The notes: generated by a model not told the origin, from the letters alone. DNA of 64,000 nt from Thermoleophilia bacterium (GCA_020845695.1 JADLFG010000042.1:1-64000); one strand, 5' to 3'; positions 25,252 through 34,852 are shown, counted from the first letter of the stretch. Numbers and translations: made by a program.

Positions 25252-26697
25252 CTAGGAGGCGGGCTCGCCCGCCGACGGCTCTTCGGCGGGCGCCTCCTCC
25301 GCGGGCGGCTCCTCCGCGGGCGGCTCCTCCGCGGGCGGCTGCCCCGCGGGCGGCTGCCCCGCGGGTGGCTGCCCCGCGGGTGGCTGCTCCGCGGGCGGCT
25401 GCCCCGCGGGCGGCTCTTCGGCGGGCGGCGGCACGAGGCTCGGGTCGAGCGCGACCGACGGTGGCACCTCGTAGGCCCGGCTCTCGTCGTTGCCGGCGGG
25501 TGCAGGCGTCGCACCGGTCTCGCTCCCGTCACCGGTCGGCTGCTCCTCCGATCCCTCGCACGTCGCGTCCGCGGCCTCGGGCTCGGCGCAGCCGGGCTCC
25601 TCGCTCGGGCCGGGCACGGGCGGCGGCGGGGGCGCCAGCTCGTCACCGCCTGCGGAGGCGCTGATCCTGTCGGGATCGAGCCCAGGCTCGCCGGTGGGAT
25701 CCGCGTCCGTCGCCGGGCCCGTGCCGCCGCCGGTCACGGCGGTATCGGCCGGGCCCTCATGGGCGGGCGGCGCCGGTGTAGGCGACGAGCCCGACCGTGC
25801 GGTATCGGCCCGCGCCTCCGGAACGCTCGCCGGGGTCTGGACGGGCGCCTCGCCGGCGGGATCGGCCGCGGGGCCGGCGAGCTCGGCGGCGACCGGCGGC
25901 GCTGCCTGCTCGAGTCCCGGGTCGCCGACCTGGGGCGCGACCGCGGTCCCCGCGGCGACGATCGCGACCGCAGTGGCCGTCGCGGTCTTGGCCGCAAAGG
26001 GCAGCGAGACGATCTTCGCGACCGCCGCGCCAAGCGCCGCTCCGGCGCCGGCGACGAGCCCGGCTCCCGCCCGGACGGAGTCGAGATCCGGAAGGTCGCG
26101 CGCGACCGCCGCGCGGAGGGCGAGCGGTATCGCGGCCGCCCCCGCCGCGTAGCGGGGTACCGTGCGGACGGTGTCGCGAAGCCGCCGGCGGGCCCGGAAG
26201 AGGAGCGACTCGACGACCGGAACGGAGACCGCGAGCGTGGATGCCACCTCCTCGTACGAGAGGCCGAGGAAGTCGCGCAGCGCGACCGCCTCGCGCTGGC
26301 GCAGCGGCAACCCTGCGAGCGCCCGGGTGATCTCCGCGAGTTCGGCGCGCCGGTCGGCGACGTCGACGACGTCGGCCGGGTCGGCGAGCCTGTCGGTCAG
26401 CTCCCCGTCGAGGGAGACGGGCGCGCGCGGGCGCGTGCGCAGCCGCGCCCGGCACTCGTTTCGCGCGATCGCGGCAAGCCACGGACCGTCCTCCCGCGGC
26501 TCGCTGCCGCGCAGCAGGCTGCGGTAGGCGGAGACGAACGTCTGCTGCGCGGCGTCCTCCGCCTCGTGGTGGTCGCGCAGGAGCAGCCGGCAGAGCCCGA
26601 GCACCATGCTCGCGTGCTGGTCGAACAGCCCGGCGACGCGGACCGCCGACGCTCGCCTCGGCGAGAGCAGGGTCCGTGCGGAGGGAGGCGGAGTCAT
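25252..26697 (-). CDS. ECF sigma factor with transmembrane and Pro-rich repeat tail
   Basis: 481 residues, far longer than a usual ECF sigma (about 180-200). Region 2 is FDQHASMVLGLCRLLLRDHH followed by EAEDAAQQTFVSAYRSL (residues about 26-63). Region 4 is LPLRQREAVALRDFLGLSYE through ESLLFRARRRLRDTV (about 143-190). After that come hydrophobic stretches (IPLALRAAVA, then GAGAALGAAVAKIVSLPFAA and ATATAVAIVAAGTAVAP to about residue 272). A long Ala/Pro/Glu/Asp-rich disordered region ends in eleven 5-residue repeats (PPAEE, PPAGQ, PPAEQ). This suggests a membrane-tethered sigma factor with an extracytoplasmic tail that could sense or be cleaved. No separate anti-sigma gene is adjacent, so control may be built in. 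Confidence 0.83.
   Translation of the reverse strand: MTPPPSARTLLSPRRASAVRVAGLFDQHASMVLGLCRLLLRDHHEAEDAAQQTFVSAYRSLLRGSEPREDGPWLAAIARNECRARLRTRPRAPVSLDGELTDRLADPADVVDVADRRAELAEITRALAGLPLRQREAVALRDFLGLSYEEVASTLAVSVPVVESLLFRARRRLRDTVRTVPRYAAGAAAIPLALRAAVARDLPDLDSVRAGAGLVAGAGAALGAAVAKIVSLPFAAKTATATAVAIVAAGTAVAPQVGDPGLEQAAPPVAAELAGPAADPAGEAPVQTPASVPEARADTARSGSSPTPAPPAHEGPADTAVTGGGTGPATDADPTGEPGLDPDRISASAGGDELAPPPPPVPGPSEEPGCAEPEAADATCEGSEEQPTGDGSETGATPAPAGNDESRAYEVPPSVALDPSLVPPPAEEPPAGQPPAEQPPAGQPPAGQPPAGQPPAEEPPAEEPPAEEAPAEEPSAGEPAS
25264..25428. repeat. Eleven 15-bp tandem repeats in the sigma-factor tail
   Basis: In-frame 15-bp units of the form CCGCGGGCGGCTCCT encode the pentapeptides PPAEE, PPAGQ, PPAEQ, APAEE and PSAGE. 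The units are close but not identical. Copy number is likely to vary between strains by slippage. Confidence 0.85.
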
Positions 26698-26893
26698 CCG
26701 CGCCTCGCGGCCGGGATCGACTGGCGGGTCTCGAGCGGTGTCATCGCGGATCCGGCGAGCGATCGGGCCGATCGCCCACCCCGAAAGAGTACGCGTCCCG
26801 GCGGAAACCTGCCATTCCCGGCCGCCGCCGGCCGGCGCCGGAAGGGGTCAATTCTGCCCATTTCCGCCCTCCCCGCGTCCCGTCGAGCTGATG

Positions 26894-26899
26894 TACACT
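26894..26899 (+). promoter_or_regulatory. Candidate -10 box (TACACT, extended TG) for rpoD
   Basis: TACACT preceded by ATG at 26891-26893 gives a start near 26906 and a leader of about 90 nt. No clear -35 hexamer is seen. Confidence 0.35.
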
Positions 26900-26912
26900 G
26901 CCGCCCACCTGT

Positions 26913-26945
26913 GAGCCGGAGATCGGGCGATCTCGCCGGCTCTTT
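26913..26945 (+). terminator. Attenuator-like hairpin with T-run in the rpoD leader
   Basis: GAGCCGG (26913-26919) pairs with CCGGCTC (26936-26942), and AGATCG (26920-26925) with CGATCT (26928-26933), leaving a 2-nt bulge (26934-26935) and a GG loop. TTT follows directly. It lies between the candidate promoter and the rpoD start, so it would act within the leader. Confidence 0.5.
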
Positions 26946-26995
26946 CCGTTAAAGCGAGCAGCGTGTTTCAGCGGTAACGAGAAAGGCGGGGTCGG

Positions 26996-28083
<1,088 letters not shown>

Positions 28084-28087
<4 letters not shown>

Positions 28088-28252
28088 GGGCCTGTCCGGA
28101 AAGCGGTCGCGGCGGATGGCACGCGGCACGTGTCGCGAGGCAAGGACGCAGGGAGCGCCAATCTGCGGGCATATTGGTGCGACCGAGGACACCGCATCGC
28201 GGTGCGTGACGCCTGCAAGCCGCTCGGAGCCAGTTTCCGGACCGGTCCCTAG
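28084..28252. repeat. 169-bp MITE-like element with terminal inverted repeats
   Basis: The left end (28084-28106) and the reverse complement of the right end (28230-28252) match at 19 of 23 positions, both starting CTAGGG and sharing GTCCGGAAA. A nested central inverted repeat (GCGCCAAT at about 28156 and ATTGGTGC at about 28173) lies in the middle, so the whole element can fold back. No transposase is encoded. Its left end contains the TAG stop of rpoD. This may be a miniature transposable element or a large transcribed hairpin. Confidence 0.55.
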
Positions 28253-28280
28253 ATCGGCTCCCGCCGCCGCTCGCATCGAG

Positions 28281-28422
28281 TCGGGCGGGACAAGTCCCGC
28301 CCCTACGTCCCCTGCGGGACAGGTCCGCCCCACGCCCGGACGGGGCACGTCCGGCCGCGACGACCGGGCGGAACAGGTCCGCCCCCGCGCCCGGGCGGGC
28401 TAGGTCCGCACCGGGACGTTCC
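28281..28422. repeat. About five tandem copies of the 26-29-bp palindromic repeat
   Basis: Unit 1 contains a perfect palindrome pair, GGGCGGGAC (28283-28291) and GTCCCGCCC (28294-28302), around AA, followed by CTACG. Four further diverged units follow, each with a GGACAGGTCC- or GGCACGTCC-like core. With the element at 28084-28252 this fills the roughly 390-bp gap after rpoD; no gene is seen in it. Confidence 0.65.
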
Positions 28423-28466
28423 CCGGGTCTACCGCGAGATTCCGCTCCCCGCCCCGTGCCCGCGCC

Positions 28467-28472
28467 TACCCT
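28467..28472 (+). promoter_or_regulatory. -10 box (TACCCT) for a leaderless transcript
   Basis: TACCCT ends 7 nt before the GTG at 28480. Confidence 0.45.
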
Positions 28473-28479
28473 GTAGCCC

Positions 28480-29841
28480 GTGAGCCCCGAGCGGCGTACC
28501 GCGCTCGCCTCGGTCGTGGCCGCGGCGGTTCTGATCGTCGTCAAGCTCGTAGCCGGCCTGGCGACCGGGAGCCTCGGGCTGCTCTCGGAGGCGGTCCACT
28601 CCGGCACCGATCTCGCCGCGGCGCTGCTCACGTTCTTCGCGGTCGGCGTCTCCCGCCGGCCCGCCGACCGGGGTCATGCCTACGGCCACGGTAAGGCCGA
28701 GCACCTGAGCGCGCTCGCGGAGGCCGCGCTGCTCGCCCTCGCCAGCCTGCTGATCGTCTGGCGCGCCCTCGATCGCCTCGGCGGCGGCGGGCACCCCGAG
28801 GTCGACGCGACCTGGTGGGTGTTCGCCGTGATCGGGCTCGTGCTCGCGATCGACGCCAGCCGTGCGCTCGTCTCGCTGCGCGCCTCGCGGCGCTATCAGA
28901 GCGCCGCCCTCGCCGCGAACGCCCTTCACTTCGCCGGCGACCTCGCCGGGACGCTCGCGGTGCTCACGGGCCTCCTGCTCGTCCGCGCGGGCTTCGAGCA
29001 GGCGGACTCCGGCGCTGCCCTCTTCGTTGCGGTGCTCGTCCTGGTCGCCGCCGGCCGCCTGATCCGGGCCAACGTGGACGTGCTGATGGACCGCACCCCC
29101 GCCGGCGCGCACACCGCCGCGCGCCGCGCGATCGCGGCGATCGAGCCGCCGGTCGATCTCCGGCGCCTGCGTCTCCGCGAGGCCGCCGGTCGGTACTTCG
29201 CCGACATCGTGATCGGCGTTCGGCCCGGCGCGGCGGTCGCGCAAGGGCACGCGGTGGCGGAAGCGGTCGAGGCGGCGGTCGAGGCGGCGCTGCCCGGAGC
29301 GGACGTCGTCGTCCACGTGGAGCCGCGCGAGCGCGGCGACGAGGCGCTGCGCGAGCGCGCGCTCGCGGCGGCGCTCGCAATCCCGCGCGTCCGCGAGATC
29401 CACAACGTCTCCGTGCTGCGGATCGGCGAGCGCACCGAAGTCTCGCTGCACCTGAAGCTCCCGGGTGAGCTCTCGCTCGAGGACGCCCACGGAATCGCCA
29501 CCCGGGTCGAGGCGGCGATCGTCGCGGCCGTCCCGGAGATCGACGCGGTGCAGTCGCACCTCGAGCCCCTGGCGGAGCCCGCGGAGGTAACCGACGCGGG
29601 CGCCGCCGAGGCGGCGCGGGAGAGCGAGCGCGTTCGCCGGGTCGTCCGCGAGGTGGCGGGCTGCGAGCCGCGCGAGGTGCGCCTCCTGCACGCGGACGAA
29701 GGCCTCGTTGTCTTCATCACCCTCGGCGTCGAGCCGGAGACGACGCTCGCCGACGCGCACGCCCGCGCGAGCGAGGTCGAGGCGCAGCTCAGGGCTGCCC
29801 GGCCGGAGATCGCCGAGGTGATCGTGCACACGGAGCCGTAG
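28480..29841 (+). CDS. Cation diffusion facilitator (CDF) metal exporter with extended C-terminus
   Basis: 453 residues, longer than the usual 300. Six hydrophobic segments lie in residues about 8-205. The metal-site motifs are SEAVHSGTD (His40, Asp44) in TM2 and ANALHFAGD (His, Asp) in TM5, a pattern linked to zinc and related divalent ions. GHAYGHGKAEHLSAL follows TM2. The C-terminal half holds two or more ferredoxin-like dimerisation domains in tandem (VDLRRLRLREAAGRYFADIV, then REIHNVSVLRIGERTEVSLH and a third PREVRLLHADEGLVVFI). The extra cytosolic domains are unusual and may add metal sensing. GTG start fixed by the -10 box. Convergent with the hybrid kinase gene, 1 nt apart. Confidence 0.85.
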   Translation: MSPERRTALASVVAAAVLIVVKLVAGLATGSLGLLSEAVHSGTDLAAALLTFFAVGVSRRPADRGHAYGHGKAEHLSALAEAALLALASLLIVWRALDRLGGGGHPEVDATWWVFAVIGLVLAIDASRALVSLRASRRYQSAALAANALHFAGDLAGTLAVLTGLLLVRAGFEQADSGAALFVAVLVLVAAGRLIRANVDVLMDRTPAGAHTAARRAIAAIEPPVDLRRLRLREAAGRYFADIVIGVRPGAAVAQGHAVAEAVEAAVEAALPGADVVVHVEPRERGDEALRERALAAALAIPRVREIHNVSVLRIGERTEVSLHLKLPGELSLEDAHGIATRVEAAIVAAVPEIDAVQSHLEPLAEPAEVTDAGAAEAARESERVRRVVREVAGCEPREVRLLHADEGLVVFITLGVEPETTLADAHARASEVEAQLRAARPEIAEVIVHTEP

Positions 29842-29842
29842 C

Positions 29843-32800
29843 TCAGAAGCCGAGCGCGACCCTGATCGCGGCGACCAGCTCCGACGGGCGGTACGGCTTC
29901 TGGACGAAGCCGGTGGGGCCGGCGTCTGACCCCACGCGGGCCGTGACGTCGTCCTCCGTGTAGCCGCTCGAGAGGACGACCGGCACTCCCGGCCGGATCG
30001 CGCGCAGCTCGGCCAGGGCGTCCTGGCCGCCCAGGACGGGCATCGTCAGGTCGAGCACGACCGCGTCGATCGCCTCGGGCCGTTCCCGGAACAGCTCGAC
30101 GCATTCGCGTCCGTCGGCCGCCGTCAGCACGGTGAAGCCCGATCGCTCGAGCGCGGTACGGGCGATCCCCCTGACGGCTTCCTCGTCATCCGCGACGAGC
30201 ACGGTGCCGGAGAGCGCCGCCACGGTGGCGGCCTGGGACGGGGCGGGCGGCGCAGCCGGCTCCGCCGACGCGGGCAGGAGGATCCGGAACGTCGTCCCGG
30301 CCCCGGGTGCGCTCGCGACTCCGATCGTGCCCCCGTGGCTGCGCACGATTCCGAGCACGCCGGCCAGACCGAGGCCCCGGCCCGTGAACTTCGTCGTGAA
30401 GAACGGGTCGAAGATCCGCTGCCGCGTCCGCTCGTCCATGCCGCAGCCGGTGTCGGCGACCTCGACGTAGACGTAGCTGCCCGCGGGTAGCGGCTCCTCG
30501 ACCCGCGCGCTGCCCGGGAGCGCTCCGTCCGGTGTGGTCTCGCCGGTGCGAACGGCGATCACCCCGCTCTCCTCGCCGAGGGCGTCGGAGGCGTTCGTGA
30601 TCAGGTTCATCACGATCTGGCGGAGCTGGGTCGGGTCGCCCCGGACCGCCGGTAGGTCGCTCGCGAGGTCGTACCGAAGCTGCGCCTTCTTCGAGATCGC
30701 AGCGGCCAGCAGGTGAGCCATCTCGCCGACGAGCCGCGAGAGGTCGACCGTGTCGACGCTGAAGCGCCCCTTGCCGGCGTAGGCCAGCATCTGGTTTGTC
30801 AGCTCGGCGGCGCGCAGCGCGGCGGTCTCGATCTGGACGAGCTGCTCCCGCAGCGGCGCCTCGGCCGGAAGCTCCGCGAGCGCGAGCCCCGCGTTCCCGA
30901 GCACGCCGACCAGCAGGTTGTTGAAGTCGTGGGCGACGCCGCCGGCGAGGACGCCGAGGCTCTCGAGCTTCTGCGCGTGCCAGACCTGGCGCTCGAGCTC
31001 GCGGCGCTCCTCGTTCGCCCGTTTGCGCTCGGTGATGTCGGTCGCGACCCCCGCGACCCTGACGACCTCGCCGTCCGGGCCACGCACGAGGAACGTCCGG
31101 TCGCGCAGCCAGCGGATCTCGCCGTCGGGCCGGACGAGGCGAAACTGGATGTCGTAGGGAGCCTCACGGATCCGCGCGAACGCGGCTCTGACGCGCTCGC
31201 GATCGTCGGGGTGGATCGCCTTCCTGAAGGCCGCGCTCCCCCGCCAGGGGACGCCGAGCGCCCGCTCGAAGCCGGGACTGACGTAGAGCTCGCAGCCGTC
31301 CGGATCAGCCAGCCAGAAGATCTCGTCGATGTTCTCCACCACCTGGCGGAAGCGCTCCTCGCTCTCGCGCAGCAGCTCCTCGGCGCGTTGGCGCTCGATC
31401 GCGGCGCCGATCAGGCCGGCCGCGGCGCGAAGGGCGTCCACCTCGGCTTCCGGCCAGGCGCGCTCCCGGCGGCAATCGTCGAAGCCGAGGAAGCCCCACC
31501 AGCCGGAGCCGGCGAAGATGGGCACCAGGAGGAGGCTTTGGATCTCCTCCGCGACGAGCAGCGAGCGGAACGGCTCGGGCGCGTTACGGGTGTGGAGCGC
31601 CACCGCCTCGCCGCGCTCGAGCCGCTCGCGGGTGATCGCCGCGTAGGGCTTCCCGGAGAGGCCGGGGCTGCCCAACTGCGCCGAGACACCGAGCGCCACC
31701 CACTCGTGCGTGCAGGTGCGCAGCACCGTGCCGTCCTCCCCCGGGTGGTTACGAAACAGGTACGCGCGGCTCGCGTCGGCGGCGCCGCCGAGGCCGGCGA
31801 GGACGTTGTCCACCGCGTCCTCCCAGCGCCCGGCCGCGAGGAGCGAGCGCGCGGCAGCGCCGACCGCGGCGAGGATCGCCTCGCGGCGGCGCAGCTCCCT
31901 CTCCGCGCGCTTGCGCTCGGTGATGTCGCGGGCGATCGCCTGCACGCCGGCGGGCTCGCCGTGCTCGAGGATCAGGCGGGAGCTGACCTCGATCGGGATC
32001 CGGCGACCGTCCGCCGTGAGCAGCTCCGACTCGTAAACCGTCGCCGGGGCCCCGGCGAGCTTGCGGGCGGTCATGCCCCGGTTCATCGCCCGATACTCGG
32101 GCGATACGAGCTCGTCGATGTCGCGCCCGATCGCGCGCTCGCGCGAGATGCCCGTCGCTACCTCGGCGGCGCGGTTCATCGACGTGAGCCTGTTTTCGAG
32201 GTCGTGGGTGTAGACGAGGTCGTTCGCGTTCTCGAGCAGCTCGCGGTAGCGCTCCTCACTCTCGCGCAGCGCCTCCTCCGCCCGGCGCACCTCGGTGATG
32301 TCCTCGACCGTGCAGACGACGTGGCGGGGCGCGCCGTCGTCGGTGCGCAAGAGCCGTGCCCTCACGAGCGCCCACACGCGCTCGCCGTCCTTGCGCCGGC
32401 ACGGCTCGACGATGCTGAAGCCCTCGCTCCGGCCCGCCGCGACCTCCGCGAACAGCCGCCTCGTCTCATCGCGGCGCTCCTCGACGGCGAACGACGCTGC
32501 GGGCAGCCAGGCGAGTTCCTCGGGGGTGTAGCCGAAGATCCGCGAGTAGGCGCGGTTCCGCGCGACCGGGGCGCCGTCGAGCCCGAAGATGCCGATTCCG
32601 ATCGCGGCCGTCTCGAACAGCGCCCGGAAGCGCTGCTCGCTCCCGAGCAGAGCCTGGGTGGCGAGCCTCCGCTCGGTCAGGTCGAGCACGATGCCGGTGA
32701 AACCGGCGAACGTCCCGTCCGGGTTCGCGCGGGGTGTCGCCCGCTCGAGCATCCAGCGGTACTGGCCCCAGCCGTCGCGCAGCCGGTACTCGACCTCGTA

Positions 32801-33373
32801 CGCGCGGCGCTCGCGCACGCCCGCGTCGAACGCGTCCAGCATCCGGGGCCGGTCGTCGGGGTGGATGTCGTCCTCCCAGCCGCGACCCAGCTCCTGCCGG
32901 GCCCCGCGGCCGGTCAGCTCGAGCCAGCGGCGGTTGAAGAACGTGACCTGGCCGTCGACGTCGCAGGTCCAGATCGGCACGGGCGCCTCGTCGGCGAGGG
33001 CGCGAAACCGCTCCTCGCTCTCGTGCGGCCCCCGGCCGAGCTCGGGGGCGTCCGTCACATCGACGCCGATGCAGGCGACGAGATCTGCCGATCCCGGCGC
33101 GGCCGGGAGCGGCACGCTCGTCCAGCGCAGGCGCCGCCGGGAGCCGTCCCCGCCGAACCATGATGACTCCCGGGCGGCGGGCGGTCCCGCCGCCGGGCGC
33201 GAGCCGGGCGCGAGTGGCTCCGCATCCTGATCCCAGGGGTCGCCGGCGCGCATTCCCGTCAGCTCCTCGCAGGCGCGGTTGAGCGCGACCACGTGGCCGC
33301 CGGCGTCGACGATGCAGATCGGGCACGCAGTCGAGACGGCGGCCGCCGAGAGCAGGTCCGGGCTGGAGCTCAT
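29843..33373 (-). CDS. Multi-PAS/GAF hybrid sensor histidine kinase with receiver domain
   Basis: 1176 residues, no transmembrane segment seen, so cytoplasmic. Order: PAS (about 1-115, ACPICIVDAGGHVVALNRAC), PAS (RALADEAPVPIWTCDVDGQV), PAS (ALFETAAIGIGIFGLDGAPV), PAS (ELLENANDLVYTHDLENRLT), GAF (AILAAVGAAARSLLAAGRWE), PAS (QVVENIDEIFWLADPDGCEL). HisKA follows with phospho-acceptor His815 in GGVAHDFNNLLVG, then HATPase with VADTGCGMDE and FTGRGLGLAGV. A C-terminal receiver has phospho-Asp1108 in VVLDLTMPVLGG and Lys in FVQKPYRP. Start taken as ATG 33373. It is divergent from a lone receiver gene, a likely partner. No haem or flavin ligand was identified. Confidence 0.88.
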   Translation of the reverse strand: MSSSPDLLSAAAVSTACPICIVDAGGHVVALNRACEELTGMRAGDPWDQDAEPLAPGSRPAAGPPAARESSWFGGDGSRRRLRWTSVPLPAAPGSADLVACIGVDVTDAPELGRGPHESEERFRALADEAPVPIWTCDVDGQVTFFNRRWLELTGRGARQELGRGWEDDIHPDDRPRMLDAFDAGVRERRAYEVEYRLRDGWGQYRWMLERATPRANPDGTFAGFTGIVLDLTERRLATQALLGSEQRFRALFETAAIGIGIFGLDGAPVARNRAYSRIFGYTPEELAWLPAASFAVEERRDETRRLFAEVAAGRSEGFSIVEPCRRKDGERVWALVRARLLRTDDGAPRHVVCTVEDITEVRRAEEALRESEERYRELLENANDLVYTHDLENRLTSMNRAAEVATGISRERAIGRDIDELVSPEYRAMNRGMTARKLAGAPATVYESELLTADGRRIPIEVSSRLILEHGEPAGVQAIARDITERKRAERELRRREAILAAVGAAARSLLAAGRWEDAVDNVLAGLGGAADASRAYLFRNHPGEDGTVLRTCTHEWVALGVSAQLGSPGLSGKPYAAITRERLERGEAVALHTRNAPEPFRSLLVAEEIQSLLLVPIFAGSGWWGFLGFDDCRRERAWPEAEVDALRAAAGLIGAAIERQRAEELLRESEERFRQVVENIDEIFWLADPDGCELYVSPGFERALGVPWRGSAAFRKAIHPDDRERVRAAFARIREAPYDIQFRLVRPDGEIRWLRDRTFLVRGPDGEVVRVAGVATDITERKRANEERRELERQVWHAQKLESLGVLAGGVAHDFNNLLVGVLGNAGLALAELPAEAPLREQLVQIETAALRAAELTNQMLAYAGKGRFSVDTVDLSRLVGEMAHLLAAAISKKAQLRYDLASDLPAVRGDPTQLRQIVMNLITNASDALGEESGVIAVRTGETTPDGALPGSARVEEPLPAGSYVYVEVADTGCGMDERTRQRIFDPFFTTKFTGRGLGLAGVLGIVRSHGGTIGVASAPGAGTTFRILLPASAEPAAPPAPSQAATVAALSGTVLVADDEEAVRGIARTALERSGFTVLTAADGRECVELFRERPEAIDAVVLDLTMPVLGGQDALAELRAIRPGVPVVLSSGYTEDDVTARVGSDAGPTGFVQKPYRPSELVAAIRVALGF

Positions 33374-33437
33374 CCGGTCAAGTGATCGGCGCCGCGACCG
33401 AGAAGTTGAGCCCGGAGGCACCGTCCGGGCCCGGCGC

Positions 33438-33443
33438 TAGCGT
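33438..33443 (+). promoter_or_regulatory. -10 box (TAGCGT) before an ATT start
   Basis: TAGCGT ends 6 nt before the ATT at 33450. Its TAG is also the last in-frame stop of the receiver frame, so translation must begin downstream of it. Confidence 0.45.
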
Positions 33444-33449
33444 GGCTTC

Positions 33450-33821
33450 ATTCGCGCTGGCGCCACGATTCTCCTCGCCGATGACGACGGGCCCGTCCGC
33501 CGTCTGCTGCGGCGGGTGCTCGAGAGGGAGGGGCATCTCGTGCTCGAGGCGGACGGCGGCGAGCGCGCCCTCGCCGTCAGCGAGCGCTTCCCCGGCACGA
33601 TCGACCTGCTCCTGACCGATGTGCGGATGCCCGGGCTCGGCGGCCTCGAGCTCGCGGCTAGGCTCTGTGCCCGCAGGCCCGGGCTGCGCGTCCTCTACGT
33701 CTCCGGCTACCCGGGTGACGGCGTGTGGCAGGACGGCATGCCCCTGCTGGCGAAGCCCTTCCGGCCGGCCGTGCTCGCCGAGAAAGTGAGCCACGTGCTC
33801 GCCCAGCCGCTCGCGGCCTAG
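33450..33821 (+). CDS. Stand-alone response-regulator receiver, apparent ATT start
   Basis: About 123 residues: a complete receiver domain and nothing else. The acidic pocket is in ATILLADDDGPVRRLL, the phospho-acceptor Asp in DLLLTDVRMPGLGG, and the conserved Lys in PLLAKPFRP. Between the last in-frame stop (33438-33440) and the acidic pocket there is no ATG, GTG or TTG in frame. ATT at 33450 lies exactly where the window's leaderless spacing predicts a start. The next GTG (33516) would cut off the essential Asp residues. Alternatives are ATT at 33468 or a one-base frameshift from a GTG at 33442. It probably receives phosphate from the divergent hybrid kinase. Confidence 0.72.
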   Translation: MRAGATILLADDDGPVRRLLRRVLEREGHLVLEADGGERALAVSERFPGTIDLLLTDVRMPGLGGLELAARLCARRPGLRVLYVSGYPGDGVWQDGMPLLAKPFRPAVLAEKVSHVLAQPLAA

Positions 33822-33949
33822 CGCCAGGTGCTGCCCGGCGCGCCTTCACACAAGCTTCACGAAAGCCTCACGGATCCTTCGTTGCGCCCGGCGGGTCGCT
33901 CTGGTCTCATGGCGGGATAGCGCTTGTCCCGACCCCGCGGAGGTGTCCG

Positions 33950-34792
33950 ATGCGGTCACTCGTGCTGGCAACCGTGGTCGTGGCGCTCGGTTTCCCGGGC
34001 GGCGCGCTTGCAGCCTCTCCCCCGCCGGGCGGCCCCGCGGCGCAGGCCGAAACGCAGGCGAACTTCGTCAGCGTCTGCCGCTTCAGCCACCGCGCGAAGG
34101 ACGACCCGATCGTGTTTCCGGGCCAGCCGGGCGTCTCGCACGATCACAGCTTCTTCGGCAACACCACCACCGACTCGGAGTCGACCACGGCGAGCCTGCG
34201 CGCCGGCGGGACGACGTGCCAGCGTCCTCGCGATCTCGCGGCCTACTGGGTGCCGACCCTGTTCGCGAACGGCGAGCCGGTCGAGCCCCTGTGGGCGAGG
34301 GTCTACTACCTGCGCGGCACCTTCACTCCGGTGGAGCCGTTCCCGTCCGGGCTGCGGATGATCGCCGGCAGCGCGATGGCGACCGAGCCCCAGGGTCGGA
34401 TGATCACCTCCTGGAGCTGCGGCGTCGACTCTGGCGTCCGGCCCTCGGCCGAGCCGCCGGCGTGCCCGGACGCGGACCGCTCGGGCCTGCGGCTACACGT
34501 CAGGTTCCCGAGCTGCTGGGACGGAACGAACCTGGACAGCGCCGACCACAGAAGCCACATGGCCTACGCGGCCCGCGGCCGCTGCCCCGCCTCGCATCCG
34601 GTCTCGGTGCCGCGGCTCGCCCTGAACGTCAGGTATCCGGTCGCGGGTGGCGACGGCATCGAGCTCGCTTCGGGCGGGGTCTACTCCGGCCACGCCGACT
34701 TCTTCAACGCGTGGGACGAGTCGGCGCTCGAGCGGCTCGTCGGCCGCTGCCTGAACGCGCTTCGCCACTGCGGCGTCGGCTCCGCCCGCTAG
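33950..34792 (+). CDS. Secreted DUF1996-family protein
   Basis: 280 residues. A signal peptide covers residues 1-23 (LVLATVVVALGFPGGALA). The mature part has the DUF1996 hallmark DPIVFPGQPGVSHDHSFFGN, then paired cysteines (WSCGVDSG, PACPDADR, FPSCWDG, RGRCPASHP, GRCLNALRHC) likely forming disulfides. The family is widespread in fungi and actinobacteria; its function is not established. The His/Asp cluster SHDHSFFG suggests metal or carbohydrate binding, which is inference. The ATG at 33950 has GGAGG 6 nt upstream. Confidence 0.85.
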   Translation: MRSLVLATVVVALGFPGGALAASPPPGGPAAQAETQANFVSVCRFSHRAKDDPIVFPGQPGVSHDHSFFGNTTTDSESTTASLRAGGTTCQRPRDLAAYWVPTLFANGEPVEPLWARVYYLRGTFTPVEPFPSGLRMIAGSAMATEPQGRMITSWSCGVDSGVRPSAEPPACPDADRSGLRLHVRFPSCWDGTNLDSADHRSHMAYAARGRCPASHPVSVPRLALNVRYPVAGGDGIELASGGVYSGHADFFNAWDESALERLVGRCLNALRHCGVGSAR

Positions 34793-34852
34793 CCGGATCC
34801 CTCCCGCGGGGGGGTCGCGGCTCTTGCGGGCCGCCGATGACGCCGGTACGCC

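Noticed and set aside
25264..25428. Possible CRISPR array
   Set aside because: Units are 15 bp, contiguous and in frame with the sigma-factor tail; there are no spacers.
28116..28403. A 95-codon plus-strand frame through the inverted-repeat element and palindromic repeats
   Set aside because: It crosses two different repeat types and has no ribosome binding site; better explained as repeat DNA.
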